Positions 1-9,769 are shown, counted from the stretch's first letter. The stretch is 64,000 nucleotides of DNA from Cristatella mucedo (GCA_009760855.2 WPIO01000190.1:61001-125000), one strand, 5' to 3'. Notes: generated by a model not told the origin, from the sequence alone. Program-made: numbers and translations.

Positions 1-99
1 GTGACTTAGTTAATCCTGATACGAAATATGTAGAAGACAAAGTGGATTTATCAAGCAATGTAAATAGCTTTATTTACTTGATGTTTTACATATAAATCC

Positions 100-246
100 A
101 GGAGAAAAGGTTGACCTACACATTCCAAATATACTGTTCCGACCAACTAGGGGGAACATAGATGCAGTTGGTTCAGTTACTTTTAGTTTAACTGATCAAA
201 ATGAAAATCCAGTAAATGTTGTTTCAGATATAATAATTACAATATA
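100..246 (+). pseudogene. Capsid-like C-terminal fragment
   Basis: A plus-strand frame reads through to a stop at about 244-246 and ends in alternating hydrophobic residues. The segment containing FRPTRGNIDAVGSVTFSL followed by a polar turn and a last beta-like strand (DIIITI) resembles the C-terminal strands of jelly-roll virion proteins. The upstream part continues in another frame, so the gene is broken or cut by the window edge. The function is inferred only from the pattern and its neighbours. Confidence 0.3.
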
Positions 247-266
247 AATTTCTAAGTAGTATATAG

Positions 267-407
267 ATGGGAATTTACGCTCGACAAGGTCTCCATAAGA
301 TAAGCGGAGTAAAATATGGTTCAGGTGTGCTTGATAAAATAATTGATGTACCAGGAGAGGTTGTACCAGTAATCGCTGGTGTTACCAGTACGGGTGTTAA
401 CATATAA
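267..407 (+). CDS. Small protein of the AT-rich element, 46 residues
   Basis: The frame opens with ATG at 267 (MGIYARQGLHK) and closes with TAA at 405-407. It is glycine- and valine-rich with a basic N-terminus. Maverick/Polinton elements and adintoviruses often have a short basic, Gly-rich virion core protein at such a place, but I see no diagnostic motif. The frame is unbroken, unlike its neighbours, which may be chance at this length. Confidence 0.3.
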   Translation: MGIYARQGLHKISGVKYGSGVLDKIIDVPGEVVPVIAGVTSTGVNI

Positions 408-423
408 AACGAGGGTATTGAGA

Positions 424-720
424 TGAATCAGAAAAGAAAGCTTACTAAACTACAAACTAAATTGATCAAGAGTATATGACAAAGAAAAGAGAACTAGACG
501 GTAAAGCTGAATATGAGCGCCAATGGAAAGATGAAGAATATGAGAGACGCATAAAAGAGAAAGATGAAAAGTATTATCCTAAGATAATAAAAGCAGTGAA
601 CTTACAGATTAAAGAAGCTTTGATTATGAAACTTCTGTAGTATTATGAAGAAAATGAATGAAAGTACTATGATGATTATATAGATTATGAATCCGGTGTA
701 GTAAGGTCTAGCTGTCCTAA
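424..720 (+). pseudogene. Charged, coiled-coil-like remnant
   Basis: An ATG at 424 starts a short basic frame that stops near 478. The next stretch reads as a Lys/Glu/Arg-rich, probably helical segment in a shifted frame (for example ERQWKDEEYERRIKEKDEK). Stops follow from about 637. I do not recognise the protein. Its position between virion-like fragments suggests it belongs to the same element. Confidence 0.3.
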
Positions 721-774
721 GGACGGAAAGTGTTCAACAGAATATCTAGATTTCACGAAGAAAACAATTCTTAG

Positions 775-1076
775 GTCTTAATGAAGTAACTGATGGAGTA
801 GGTATTACATATCCAGAACGGTTAGCTATGTATCCAATCCACGTAATTGATCTCCAGTACAATAATCAAACTCTAAGAAACACTACAACACTTGATGCTA
901 GTATTGAGTTTAATGAATTAATTCCACAGGCAGTCGCAGGGGCTAATTAGACTACAATTATGGTTCACTACCTAACAATCTGTGAGAACACTGCTGTGTT
1001 GACTTCAAATGGAAATGGTTCCCAATTTACCTGCATGAAGGGTTCATGGGTGCATGACAACATTAATGCTGAATAA
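775..1076 (+). pseudogene. Possible major-capsid-like fragment with in-frame TAG
   Basis: A single plus-strand frame runs across this span with an in-frame TAG at about 948-950 and a final TAA at 1,074-1,076. The segment around LAMYPIHVIDLQYNN, followed by Asn/Thr-rich strands and an acidic hydrophobic strand (LDASIEFNELIPQ), has the feel of the second jelly roll of a double-jelly-roll capsid protein. This is pattern recognition only; no catalytic or signature residue can settle it. The upstream part is frameshifted. Confidence 0.3.
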
Positions 1077-1106
1077 TTTAATATATTTCTTAGAAATAGA
1101 ATATTA

Positions 1107-1470
1107 TGGAAAAAACTGAAGTAATTCAAGGTTCTGATGAGTGGAAAAATAAATTATCCTAAATATTGGTAAATCAGAGATATATTCGATGTTAGGAGGG
1201 GATGCAATATTTGAAGATCAAGGTGACCTTGATATTGAAAGAATGGCACGAAGAAAACTAGAAAATACATAGCAAACAGAAATGAAATTAAGTATACACC
1301 AATGGTATTTGGAAAAAATTGTTAGCCAATAACTGCAAAATATTTAGAAATGAAACTCAAAACAAAATTAGAATGCTCTAATGATTGCTTCACTAAAGAT
1401 GGGTGTTATAGATATTCTCCTGATGTAATAATTGATCAAACTACGTTAGTCGAGATAAAGTGTCTTTAGA
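1107..1470 (+). pseudogene. YqaJ-type viral recombinase/exonuclease, frameshifted
   Basis: The remnant starts with ATG at 1,107. Segments in order match the YqaJ layout: an N-terminal Gly-Ser-x-Glu-Trp motif (IQGSDEWKNK), a Met-Leu-Gly-Gly segment, a Phe-Gly-Lys-Asn then Pro-Ile-Thr-Ala-Lys-Tyr-Leu segment, and the PD-(D/E)XK core with SPDVIID followed by VEIKC. These enzymes are 5'-3' exonucleases working with single-strand annealing proteins in phages and large DNA viruses. At least three frame changes and several stops break the gene. The frame after the core ends at a TAG near 1,468. Alternatives such as another PD-(D/E)XK nuclease cannot be excluded. Confidence 0.6.
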
Positions 1471-1977
1471 GCAGAAGTAGTAAAGAGTGACTCATTCCAC
1501 CGCAGTAACATGCGCAGTGTTTACTAACTCTACATGTATTAAAATTAAGTGAATGTCATTTTTCCGAGTTTAAAATATTTTTCCCGGATTAAATTGTGAA
1601 GCAGTACGTGAAAACTGTATTGCTGCTGGAAGCGTTAGAGTGCCTATAGACTCTCAAATAGACTTACCAATTACTAAACCCTTATTTTTTATTTTTATTA
1701 AAAAGAATGATACTTCGACTTTGAGTTTGAAATTATTAGTAAATTTGACAGATTTAATAATAAAACAAAAGCAGGATATGATATAAAGTATTTCATATAA
1801 GATGATTTAGACTAATACCGGTAGTAAAAGAAGTATTAGTTGGATCAAATTTTTTAACATCAAAGTATGTAGATGAATAGAAAGATTGATATTTCCGATT
1901 AAAAAAAACTAATGGATACTTTATTATTTCAAAGCTAATCTTGGAACTTACTGATAAGTTATGTAATGACTTGAATA

Positions 1978-2181
1978 TTATAAATGAAATATGGGTGTTC
2001 CAAGTTCTTTCATCTGAGTAGCAGCTTTTTCATCTTTTATAAGTGAAGAAATGTTCTCCGTTATAAGAATAGCTTCATGATCTAAACATCTGTGATAACA
2101 TAAGATTTCTATACATCTCTTTTTAAAGTGTTTCTTTGCCAGCGCATATCGTTTACTTGGTTTAGATCTAGTAAATTTCAT
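1978..2181 (-). CDS. Unrecognised basic protein, 67 residues
   Basis: A minus-strand frame begins MKFTRSKPSKRYALAKKH and is rich in Lys and Arg at its N-terminus, with Cys and His in the middle (CIEILCYHRCLDHE). It lies end to end with the next minus frame (2,183-2,401), one base apart, suggesting a pair in the same element. I do not recognise a family. It may be one of several small genes of the AT-rich element that still lack stops. Confidence 0.3.
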   Translation of the reverse strand: MKFTRSKPSKRYALAKKHFKKRCIEILCYHRCLDHEAILITENISSLIKDEKAATQMKELGTPIFHL

Positions 2182-2182
2182 T

Positions 2183-2401
2183 CTAGAATATTGAGTCAGA
2201 AAAAATTATTACTGAACTACTACAAAGTATACTACCATCAAATTCAGTTTCTTTACTATCAATATCACAAATATCACATATTATTTTAAACGGTAATTTA
2301 AGCTTACGGATAACATTTTTGCATAATGAGCATCCAATTAGTATATAATCTTCCATTGTCATAGTCTTTTTGCATTTAAAACAAAATACTTCAATTACCA
2401 T
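2183..2401 (-). CDS. Small protein with three CxxC pairs, probable zinc ribbon
   Basis: This 72-residue minus-strand frame starts MVIEVFCFKCKKTMTMEDY and contains three CxxC pairs: CFKC, CSLC and CDIC. The beginning, with an aliphatic-acidic strand followed by FCFKCKK, resembles short viral zinc-ribbon proteins found in phages and Polinton-like elements. It overlaps the 5' part of the integrase remnant on the other strand, so it may have been read from an opposing transcript. The zinc-binding role is inferred from the cysteines alone. Confidence 0.4.
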   Translation of the reverse strand: MVIEVFCFKCKKTMTMEDYILIGCSLCKNVIRKLKLPFKIICDICDIDSKETEFDGSILCSSSVIIFSDSIF

Positions 2402-3275
2402 ATATTGGCAATGTCTTAACTTTAAAAGAGAGAAAAGAGAAGGAAATTATGATCCAGAAGCTTATACAAGCCTAGTAATCAAGCCTAGACCAAAGGATGT
2501 TCCTAATGGCTTCTTTAGTGTAGTAATACCTAATGAGAGCCATCAGGCTGACATTCTATATATGCCAACTGATAATGGATATAAATATGCAAACATTAAG
2601 TGTGATCAATGGTAGCCAGTAGATAGAAAGACCTGAGAGCGCTTTTTAAAAGCAAATCATCAAAAGACAGTAGCTGAAGCAATAATTGACATTCATTCGC
2701 AAGGTCCATTAGAATGGCCAACCAGGATAACAGTAGATCCTGGGTCAGAGTTTAAAGGCGAGTTCAAGAGAGAAATGGAAAGACATGGAGCACGTATAAT
2801 AGAAGCTACTAGTAAAAAGAACTTTTCAATAGTTGAGAGAATGAAAAGAACCGTAGCAGAAAGAGCTTGAGTTGCTCAACATGAAAAAGAATTGGAGAGT
2901 CTGAGTAGAGAAGATAACAGTAGAAACAGAGAATGGATAGAAAGCAAATGGACCAAAAGTATTAGATCTCTTGAATAATAATGTTACTAGAACAATAGGA
3001 GAAGAACCAGCGAAATCTATAAAAAAAAAGTTAAAATTAAGAAACCGAAATATTATAGAAAAGTAGGAAAGCATGAAAAACAATTAGAACTTGGTACTGC
3101 TGAGAAGATGAAAAAAATCCGAAGAGCCACTGATCCGATATGTAGCTTGACTAAGCACATTACAGTTAGGATATTTGCAATGTTAGACCAGCCAGTTAGA
3201 TTTTTCCTAAATGATTTCAAGAGACATTTTGTTAGGAAAGAGCTGCAAGTGATTGAACAGGAGTATTTCTTTTGA
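2400..3275 (+). pseudogene. Retrovirus-type (Maverick/Polinton class) integrase, broken
   Basis: The conserved core of a DDE integrase is visible in order. The first Asp lies in HQADILYMPTD (about 2,548), the second in ITVDPGSEFKG (about 2,728-2,760), and the catalytic Glu in FSIVERM (about 2,826). A C-terminal region follows with RRATDPI and FLNDFKRHFVRKEL, typical of the chromo-like tail of Maverick integrases. Such enzymes insert the linear element into the genome. The gene is dead: in-frame stops occur after the first Asp (TAG near 2,614), at about 2,632 and after the Glu motif, with a frame change near 2,940. The frame ends at TGA about 3,273. Confidence 0.75.
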
Positions 3276-3289
3276 GTCAATTTCATGAG

Positions 3290-3470
3290 AATCTTCTATT
3301 GTAACTTTAAATTCTTCTTTTTTTATAATATCATCTCATAATGCATCTGTTATTCTTGAAATAAACTTTAAATTTCTCTCAAGTCCCGTTCTTTTTCTTT
3401 TACCAATCTCTGAAAGAACTCCGTCGTAGATATTATCATTGCTGATAAGGCTGCAAATATTGGCACTACA
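3290..3470 (-). pseudogene. Unassigned coding remnant of the AT-rich element
   Basis: On the minus strand a protein-like stretch can be read (for example VLSEIGKRKRTGLERNLKF then FISRITDAL), interrupted by a stop. It is charged and probably helical. Nothing identifies its family. It supports the view that the element carried genes on both strands. From 3,470 to 3,690 I see only AT-rich non-coding sequence. Confidence 0.25.
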
Positions 3471-3981
3471 TGAATTAGATCAGGAACATTAGGTTATATG
3501 AACTAGACATAGTTACTCCAAGAGCTACAATTACATTTAAACTTTTATGGTATATTTAACTCTCACCAAATTAGTTAGACATGTTCTTACCTAAGAATTG
3601 TATGCAACTATTTCATCATATCTTTGAGTAGCATATTTTTTTATTAAATATGACGTCTTATATATAAAATAAAACTGTTTACAAATTTTTAAACTTGAAG
3701 CACTTAAATGCTTCACCAGTCGCATTTGTTTAAGCCATGTCGACTCAGCTCAACCGCCGCGGGGCATAACGTCAGACCACTTCAAGACTCGCAGCTGTCG
3801 TTGTTGTGCATTTTAACAAAGTGGCACGAAGAGATACTATGGGCTACATACACGAGTAGTTCGTGTTTTTGCTATTTGCGAGATCTCACACTTAACGCGA
3901 GAATGAGAGCTGAGCGTCACGAAGAGCGAATCCGATGCGGTGAGGGTGAGGCTCGCAAGTAGCTACAACATACACCACTCC

Positions 3982-4185
3982 GAACAGTTCAAGCATGCAA
4001 TCGTGTCGGAGACAAGGGCGAAAACGGAGCGAGAACGAAGTCAAACGACAGGTGCCGTTCGACTTCGCGAAGCCGCAGTATTACACCGTTCAGAGCGATG
4101 GAGAGTGAAACGCTGTGGGTCAGCCGAAGGGCTGCCGCATTCAGTCGAACCACTTTGCCCACGCGACCAAGCCGAGCAAGGAATA
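3982..4185 (+). pseudogene. Copper amine oxidase gene fragment
   Basis: This stretch aligns base for base, with scattered changes and small indels, to 14,077-14,255 of amine oxidase copy 1. That segment lies between the second and third copper ligands. Shared landmarks are CAGTTCAAGCA, the codons for QYYTVQSDGE and the run encoding QSNHFAHA. Frames are lost by indels and there is a stop in the equivalent of the Gly-Glu-Arg segment. It is closer to copy 1 than to copy 2, so it is a broken local duplicate. A LINE 3' end follows directly. Confidence 0.8.
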
Positions 4186-4201
4186 GTGTGCAACGAGTAA
4201 G

Positions 4202-4462
4202 TTTGTACGCTCCCAAAGCCTGACACTCACTCCCGATTGACATGAACAACATACCCTGATTTGACGACATTACAAAAAAGCTAAATGCTCTTTTATACAG
4301 TATTTTCCAGGTCCTTGTTAGTTTTCTTGTATGTGCCTAATCATGCTGACGCTGTACCTGTTATCACTAACCATATTGCCACAAGTCTTTTACAGAATGT
4401 GTGTCTAGATAAAGATTTTTCTCTCTGGAGGCGCTATATAAATCTGTTTTTATTATTACAAT
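4202..4462 (+). mobile_element. LINE family A 3'-end fragment, diverged
   Basis: The sequence begins like the end of the LINE reading frame (GCTCCCAAAGCCTG then ACTCACTCCCGA). It continues with the 3' untranslated landmarks CATGCTGAC and CACTAACCATA, and ends in a degraded copy of the family tail, ggcgctatata, plus TTATTATT. It is clearly older than the copies at 41.7 and 56.6 kb. Confidence 0.65.
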
Positions 4463-5319
4463 TGTCACTCGCTCTCGCTTTCGAAGGGTTAATTTTTTAA
4501 GAAAACATAGTGAGTTCCTTGACTGCAGCATTTCCTCGTGAGGACTGAAGAATGAAGGATTACTTTGCATGGAAGGCCGGCCTACTGAATGTAATAAAAA
4601 GTTACTTCGGGTTGAATTATAAATTTAACAGCTACACGAGGCTTTCTTTGATACATTAGGAGACGCTCCTTGCCAAAATAGATGCTTTACAGATAAACTC
4701 GGACCGAATCCCAAATTTTGGTTATTTCACTGCCTTTAAATATGCTGCAGTAAATGACAATGCGAATGAACGAAGTGGATGTCTAGCTAAATTAAAAAAC
4801 CGAATGCATGCTGTCCGAATGCTAATCTTAATAATTTTAGCGCCACATACATATATCTCAGATATAATGCACTGTGTTTATTAGTGAACCCATCATGGCA
4901 AAGCAATTTCGATGGTAAAGTAAAGTAAGTGAACTTACTTGTGTCGAGACACCTTGTGATTTCAAAAGTATCGGCAACTTGTTTTACTCTTGCTAACTCT
5001 CTGTCGTGCTCATCCTTTCCGGAAGTTTTAGGAGTGCAGCATACTGTAACACGAGATTGGTAAAGAATCGCATACAATAGCCTAACAAATGCAGTTACTT
5101 AGGTCACTGCTGCTCTGGAATGTTGAACCTGACGGAAAATAAGAGGAACATGAACCATGTCCTTGATGCAAAAACTTGACTTGAACAGTACGAAAGCGAT
5201 TTCACACTGACCAGGTCGATGTATCCTGCTTCACGTGTGATATATAGTATTATATATATTACAGGGAAACTCTGTACTTTCGGACCGAATCGCGAAAGAA
5301 ACCCGACAGTTTTACCGAT
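4463..5319. other. No gene recognised
   Basis: I see no convincing coding sequence on either strand. A short AT-rich stretch near 5,240-5,270 is unremarkable. The minus-strand open stretch of 96 codons at 4,787-5,077 has no recognisable motif or splice context. Confidence 0.4.
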
Positions 5320-5582
5320 AATAATAATAATAATAATAATTCACTTGATAAAGCGCCCTCAGAGAACTTAATCTCTCTCTAGGCGCTTTACATTTGCTGT
5401 AAAGTGAAATGCAATTGAAAGGTAAGTAAAATCATGCTTGAAAAACAAACGAAATGAATATGGTTAGGGGTGACATGCACAGGGTCAGCATGCAAATGTG
5501 GTTAGTGGCAGCATGCACAGTGTCAGCACGCATAAGCACATGAAGGACGAATCACAGGGACCCACTGAATGCTGTCCTAATA
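5320..5582 (-). mobile_element. LINE family A 3' end, minus strand
   Basis: Read on the minus strand this gives the 3' untranslated region of family A (CATGCTGCCACTAACCACAT, GCATGCTGACCCTGTGCATG), then the tail AAGCGCCTAGAGAGAGATTA and a (TTA)n/(ATT)n end at 5,320-5,340. The element is cut at its 5' side near 5,582, immediately beside a (GA)n tract. Confidence 0.85.
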
Positions 5583-5616
5583 AGAAAGAAAGAGAGACAG
5601 ATAGAAAAGGAGAAAG

Positions 5617-5620
<4 letters not shown>

Positions 5621-5687
<67 letters not shown>
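5621..5687. repeat. (GA)n microsatellite
   Basis: An almost perfect GA dinucleotide run of about 65 bases follows a degenerate GA-rich lead-in that begins near 5,583. It abuts the truncated LINE 3' end. Confidence 0.95.
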
Positions 5688-5689
<2 letters not shown>

Positions 5690-5984
5690 GAAAAGACAGA
5701 TTAACCTATCACAGCTTTCAGATCCAGGGATCATGTGCCGCACACCAGTTCCGCCTCTCAGGCCATATTTTAGCTATGCTGTGCGCACAGCAATGGCAAC
5801 CGATGTGGCAGCAGCTTGCATATGTTACGGCCTGTTACTGTCGACAAGCTCACGTCTTTCGGCAAGCGATTGGGACAGCGACAATTCCTGTGACAGCTCA
5901 TCCTATGTCACTCGTAAGGGAAAGAACAGTGGAAGTAGGTTCACTAGGCCACTCACGCGATTGCAAATCAGCAATCCATTTCAT

Positions 5985-6150
5985 AAAATGTAACAACATA
6001 AAAAGGAAGGAAGTAAAAATTATGCCCTCGCTGTTCCTCGCGGCTGTCATAGTCGCCTTCCTAACAAGCACGGCTCCGTCTTTTTTGAGGTAGGCAAACA
6101 CCACAGGCGGCTCGCCCTTGTCACTTATCAACGCGACAAACGCGTCGCTT
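5985..6150 (-). pseudogene. Amine oxidase 3'-end fragment, minus strand
   Basis: On the minus strand this matches the last coding part and the 3' flank of amine oxidase copy 1 (14,565-14,740). The codons for SDAFVAL, SDKGEP and VFAYLKK align with SDAFVAL, SDKGEP and VFAHLNK. The match continues past the stop into a flank containing GCGAGGGCATA and TTTTTAC. Because non-coding flank is included, this is a genomic duplicate or a retrocopy with 3' untranslated sequence. It is in the opposite orientation to copy 1. Confidence 0.8.
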
Positions 6151-6162
6151 ATGGATTGGCGC

Positions 6163-6270
6163 ATTTATTCTATTGCGTATCACTTTGCAGCAAATGTAAA
6201 GCGCCTAGAAAGAGATTAAGTTCTCTGAGGGCGCTTTATCAAGTGCAATATTATTATTATTATTATTATT
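6163..6270 (+). mobile_element. LINE family A 3' tail
   Basis: This short piece holds the end of family A: TTTGCAGCAAATG, then AAGCGCCTAGAAAGAGATTA, then GGGCGCTTTATCAAGTGCAA and (ATT)n. It lies directly downstream, in opposite sense, of the amine oxidase fragment. Confidence 0.9.
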
Positions 6271-7630
6271 GCCGTCAAGTGCCATGCATTGCCGTCAATA
6301 TAACCCGCATAATTGGTGAAAATTATGCGTGCGCACACTTAGATGTTACGTGGGATGCGAGCTGCAGTTTCGCGAAGCCGATCGAGCTTGTCGATTTTTT
6401 CCACGGATTGTGGTATTGGCCTCCGCCATTGCTGTCGATTGCGGTGCACTGCTAACAGTTAACGAGCAAAACAGCTTGAGGTTTTGCTTTGGACGTAGCG
6501 AGATGTTATTTGCAATGACAACTGAAGCTCCGCACAGCCAATTTCTCCTCGTTGATTGGCCGCGGTTTGGAACAATGGCCCGGACCGTTGCCGTCGATTG
6601 CCATTCACTGCCAGCGATTGTACGTTTGTAAGTGCGCAATTGGTTGAAAGTATGTGATTGTACTTAAGACATTCTTGCGCCATGACACGCAAGAAAAATT
6701 TGATCTTGGCCCAGCAGCTTTCCGGTGATTTGCGATGGATCATTATGGATTGCTCTATTTGCCCGGGTCATTGCCGTCGATTGCTATGCATTGCCCAAAA
6801 TTGAACCCACAGTGAGGGTTGAAATTATGTACGCCCACAGTGAGATGCTACGTGGACTGAGAATCGGAGCTTCGTGCAGCTGATTTCTCGTTGATTTGCT
6901 TAAGAATTATGGCCCCCGTCATTGCTGCGGATTGACGTGAGCTATTGACAATTAACGTGCAAACTAACACTTTGAACACAATAAAATGTTAATGCAATGA
7001 CGATTGGAGCTTGCAAAGCCAATTCGTGGTTGATTTGTCACGGATTGTAGTAGATTGGTGCTTTGAGCCGAGCCGTTGCCGTAGATTGCCATTCATTGCC
7101 CGAGATTGTGCGAGCGCAATCGGTTAAAATGACGTGGTTGCTCGGTTAATATTGTGCTCTGGAAAATGCGTTCAAAATTGGAGCCTTGATAAGCCAATTT
7201 CGGGACATTTTGCATAGGATTGCTGTAGATTGCGGTATTGGCCCTGGTAATCGCAACAGATTGCATTGCTTTGCTGCAGAAAGGTCTAGGCAATTGTAGT
7301 GAACTTGTGCGGTTACACAATAACCAAAGATTAGAGCAACGTGCAATTACTAGTAGAGCTTAAAGTGTATACACTCAGTCATTTTGGGGTAGATTGTCGT
7401 GTTTCGGGGTATTGGCCATGCTCATCGCAGTCGATTGCACTGCATTGCTGCAGAATAGTCCAGGCAATTGTAGTGAAATTGTGCGAGTACACAATAACCG
7501 CATATTAGAGCAGCCTGCAGTCATAATTAAAGCCTCTAGTGTACGTGTTCTGGTTGCTTTGCGGTGTATGGAGGTGAGTTTATTTTTTCGACCGGGCCGC
7601 TGCAGTTGATTGCGGCACATTGCATGAAAA
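6271..7630. repeat. Degenerate tandem array, units of about 150-180 bp
   Basis: A core related to GCCGTCGATTGCCATTCATTGCC recurs at about 6,431, 6,589, 6,771, 6,926, 7,077, 7,240, 7,427 and 7,602, so spacing is roughly 150-180 bases. Between cores further shared pieces recur: GGAGCTTGCAAAGCCAATT-like and GAAAATTATGTG-like segments, and a TTGATTTGCCACGGATT-like piece. Units are heavily diverged. Open stretches across it on both strands are not coding. Confidence 0.7.
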
Positions 7631-7839
7631 CGCATATGCGCACTGGAGTGCATTTTGTGAGCGCACTTCGAATTGGGTCGAGTCTTATATGCAACGTAAA
7701 TAAGAGCTTCACAGTGGCGATTTGAAGATGACCTGCAGTGGAATAGAGCGGACTGCATTAATTATCGAACCCTTCGGGACGGCTAGAACGAAGTTCGCGC
7801 GGGCGTCCTCGCCTAATTATGCTATCGATCGACTGTTTG

Positions 7840-8760
7840 CACGAAACCCGTGGCTCTTTCTGATAGACAGCAGGCGGCCGCGTTGATTGCAACAGTCACA
7901 AATAGCTGGCAGCGGCGGCGCTGGCAGCGGCGCCACGGCGCTCGAGCGCTCGCTCGCGGCTGAGCTCCGACGGCGAACGGCGAAGAGGAGGCATGGAAGA
8001 AGCCGAAGCCCTGAGAGGAGGAGGAGGAAGCGGCGGCGGAAGTCGGGTGAGAGGGCGCGCGCGCGGGCGCTGCTCCGAGGTTCAAGCTGGCGCCGCTTTC
8101 CCTGGGCGCACGGCCTCCGCTCCCCTCCATCACCCCCTGCTGGCGCGCAATTACGTGACTGCTGGAAGGATGGTGCTGACAGTCAGCTGTCCACAGTTTG
8201 TTCTGCAGTCTTCTAGTCGGTTCTAAGACAATCGGCTCACTATACGGTCGGCCGCAGCAGTGGCCATCAATGGCAACGCCTGAAAGTGTTTTCTCACGTG
8301 AAAAGCCGTCTCCTTGGCGGCTCGGCTTCCAATGACAATTATCTAGGACGCGTGAAACTTCACATCAGTACAGTACAAACGGTCTGAACTACGATTACTT
8401 GAGACCCGGTGAATGCTGGCTCCACGGGGTCCGCGACGCCAATGGCCGCTGGCCGCTTTCGCAGCCGTCTCGCCCGTCGGCATCTGAGGTTTTCGGAAAA
8501 TGTGAAGCCTTTCTTACTCGACGTACCGAAGACGGTCGCACGTGATGCATCGGGCAGAAGCTAGTCGCTTAGGAACGCGTCACTCTTCTCGCCCTTCGCT
8601 CTCATCCCGCGCTTTTATCCCTCTGCCGTTTCGGCGATCTCGTCGGCTACGTCACGTGACGCAGCCTCCGCGCTCGGTGCGAGTCGCGAAGCGTTTCGCT
8701 GAAGCGAGCCAGCGAAAGTAGTCTCGGGGCGCGCGTAATGCCAGGGACCAGTCGCTAGTC
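7840..8760. other. GC- and CpG-rich block, possible CpG island
   Basis: The span has long CG-rich runs (around 7,915-8,080) and many CpGs up to 8,740. It could be an upstream promoter or first exon for amine oxidase copy 1, which needs a 5' exon. I tried the ATG at 7,993 with the good donor at 8,046: its phase does not fit the acceptor at 12,299. No gene is assigned. Confidence 0.3.
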
Positions 8761-9237
8761 GGGATATCGCCTAGTGCACCAAAGATCAGTGGCGTCTGTT
8801 AGCCTGCTTGCAATAAAGCAAGCTGAGGTGGTGATGGTGGTGGTCACGGCTTGGTCAGATTCGGGCTCGGCCTTACCCTCACTTGTGCTCGCTTATCCGT
8901 TGGTTTACATTGGGCTGCATGCAGCCCAGCTGCATAGACACTAGCGGCCATAGGTTTTGCCGAACCTTTCTCATCTGTGGCCGCCTGGTCGAAGATTTAT
9001 GTAGGCAATTTTTAGTCTATCCGGAGGTTCCAAACGAACTTAATTGGTGCCACGATAAATAATCGCCAAACGCACAATCGATTTAGCAATACGGCCACAG
9101 CTCGGGCGGTAGACGCGCTAATGCTGGTAGCTCGAGACTCGTTACCCGATTGTTGATAACTTTTGCTATTCACGCTAGTGAGAACTCCCACGAGTTTCAG
9201 GGTTACATCGGATGGATTACCATGCCAAATCGCCAGC
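8560..9237 (+). repeat. Segmental duplication, copy 1
   Basis: Two parts recur downstream. Positions 8,937-9,237 match 9,967-10,267 with many substitutions (GTGAGAACTCC, GTTACATCG, CCAAATCGCCA are shared). The part near 8,600-8,690 resembles 9,772-9,880. No coding content is visible. Confidence 0.75.
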
Positions 9238-9769
9238 AGTTCGGCCCATAATTGGGCCAGCAATCCGCAGGTACTATCTCGACCTCTCAGCAGATGCTGA
9301 ACCTCGTCTCGTAAGGATTTTTTATCAAGCTCCGGGTGGTCTCCAGACGCCTTCGGGCGTCACCCAAACGGGCCAACTAACCAGGATGCAGTTCGCCCGT
9401 TGGTACGGTTGTACTACCAATCTACCGTAACCCCCCCCCCCAGCGTACCGAAGCACCCTAGTTTTTGTAAACGTAACATATGAAGCTTGCCACCCTATGA
9501 CGGTCAGGCATTGCCGCAGCTTCTGATTGGCGCTATCTGTCAAGTCAGTGCAAAGAATAGATACTGCCAATGGTGAATGCTTTATTCACGCCAAGTCATC
9601 TTAAAGGCAGTCGCGCATGTTCGCTGCGAAAGTTGGCTTAATTACATCGTCATCTCTTGCACCAAACACAAATGCATAGTATATAGAGCATAGAAACATG
9701 CCTCTCGAGCTGGCTGCAAATATTCCATAATGATAATAATAAATAACAATAATAATAAACCGCCAGCCC

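Larger units (their letters stand above)
1..3690. mobile_element. Decayed Maverick/Polinton-like element (or related integrated virus)
   Basis: This AT-rich block differs sharply in base composition from the rest of the window and ends near 3,690. It contains remnants of a retrovirus-type integrase (about 2,400-3,275, plus), a YqaJ-type exonuclease (about 1,107-1,470, plus), capsid-like fragments (about 100-246 and 775-1,076, plus), a short protein at 267-407, and small minus-strand reading frames at 1,978-2,401. All the larger genes carry in-frame stops and frameshifts, so the copy is dead. An integrase of this type next to virion-like proteins is typical of Maverick/Polinton elements and adintoviruses. 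No protein-primed polymerase B, packaging ATPase or terminal repeat is visible; the left end lies outside the window. The assignment to Polintons rests on the integrase and is inference for the rest. Confidence 0.6.

Noticed and set aside
1-3690. In-frame TAG/TGA in the AT-rich block, considered as an alternative genetic code
   Set aside because: Frameshifts accompany the stops and all three stop codons occur, so simple decay is the better explanation.
7887-8226. Open frames with a good splice donor at 8,046, considered as exon 1 of amine oxidase copy 1
   Set aside because: The phase after the donor does not match the phase of the acceptor at 12,299, and the sequence is low-complexity GC-rich DNA.
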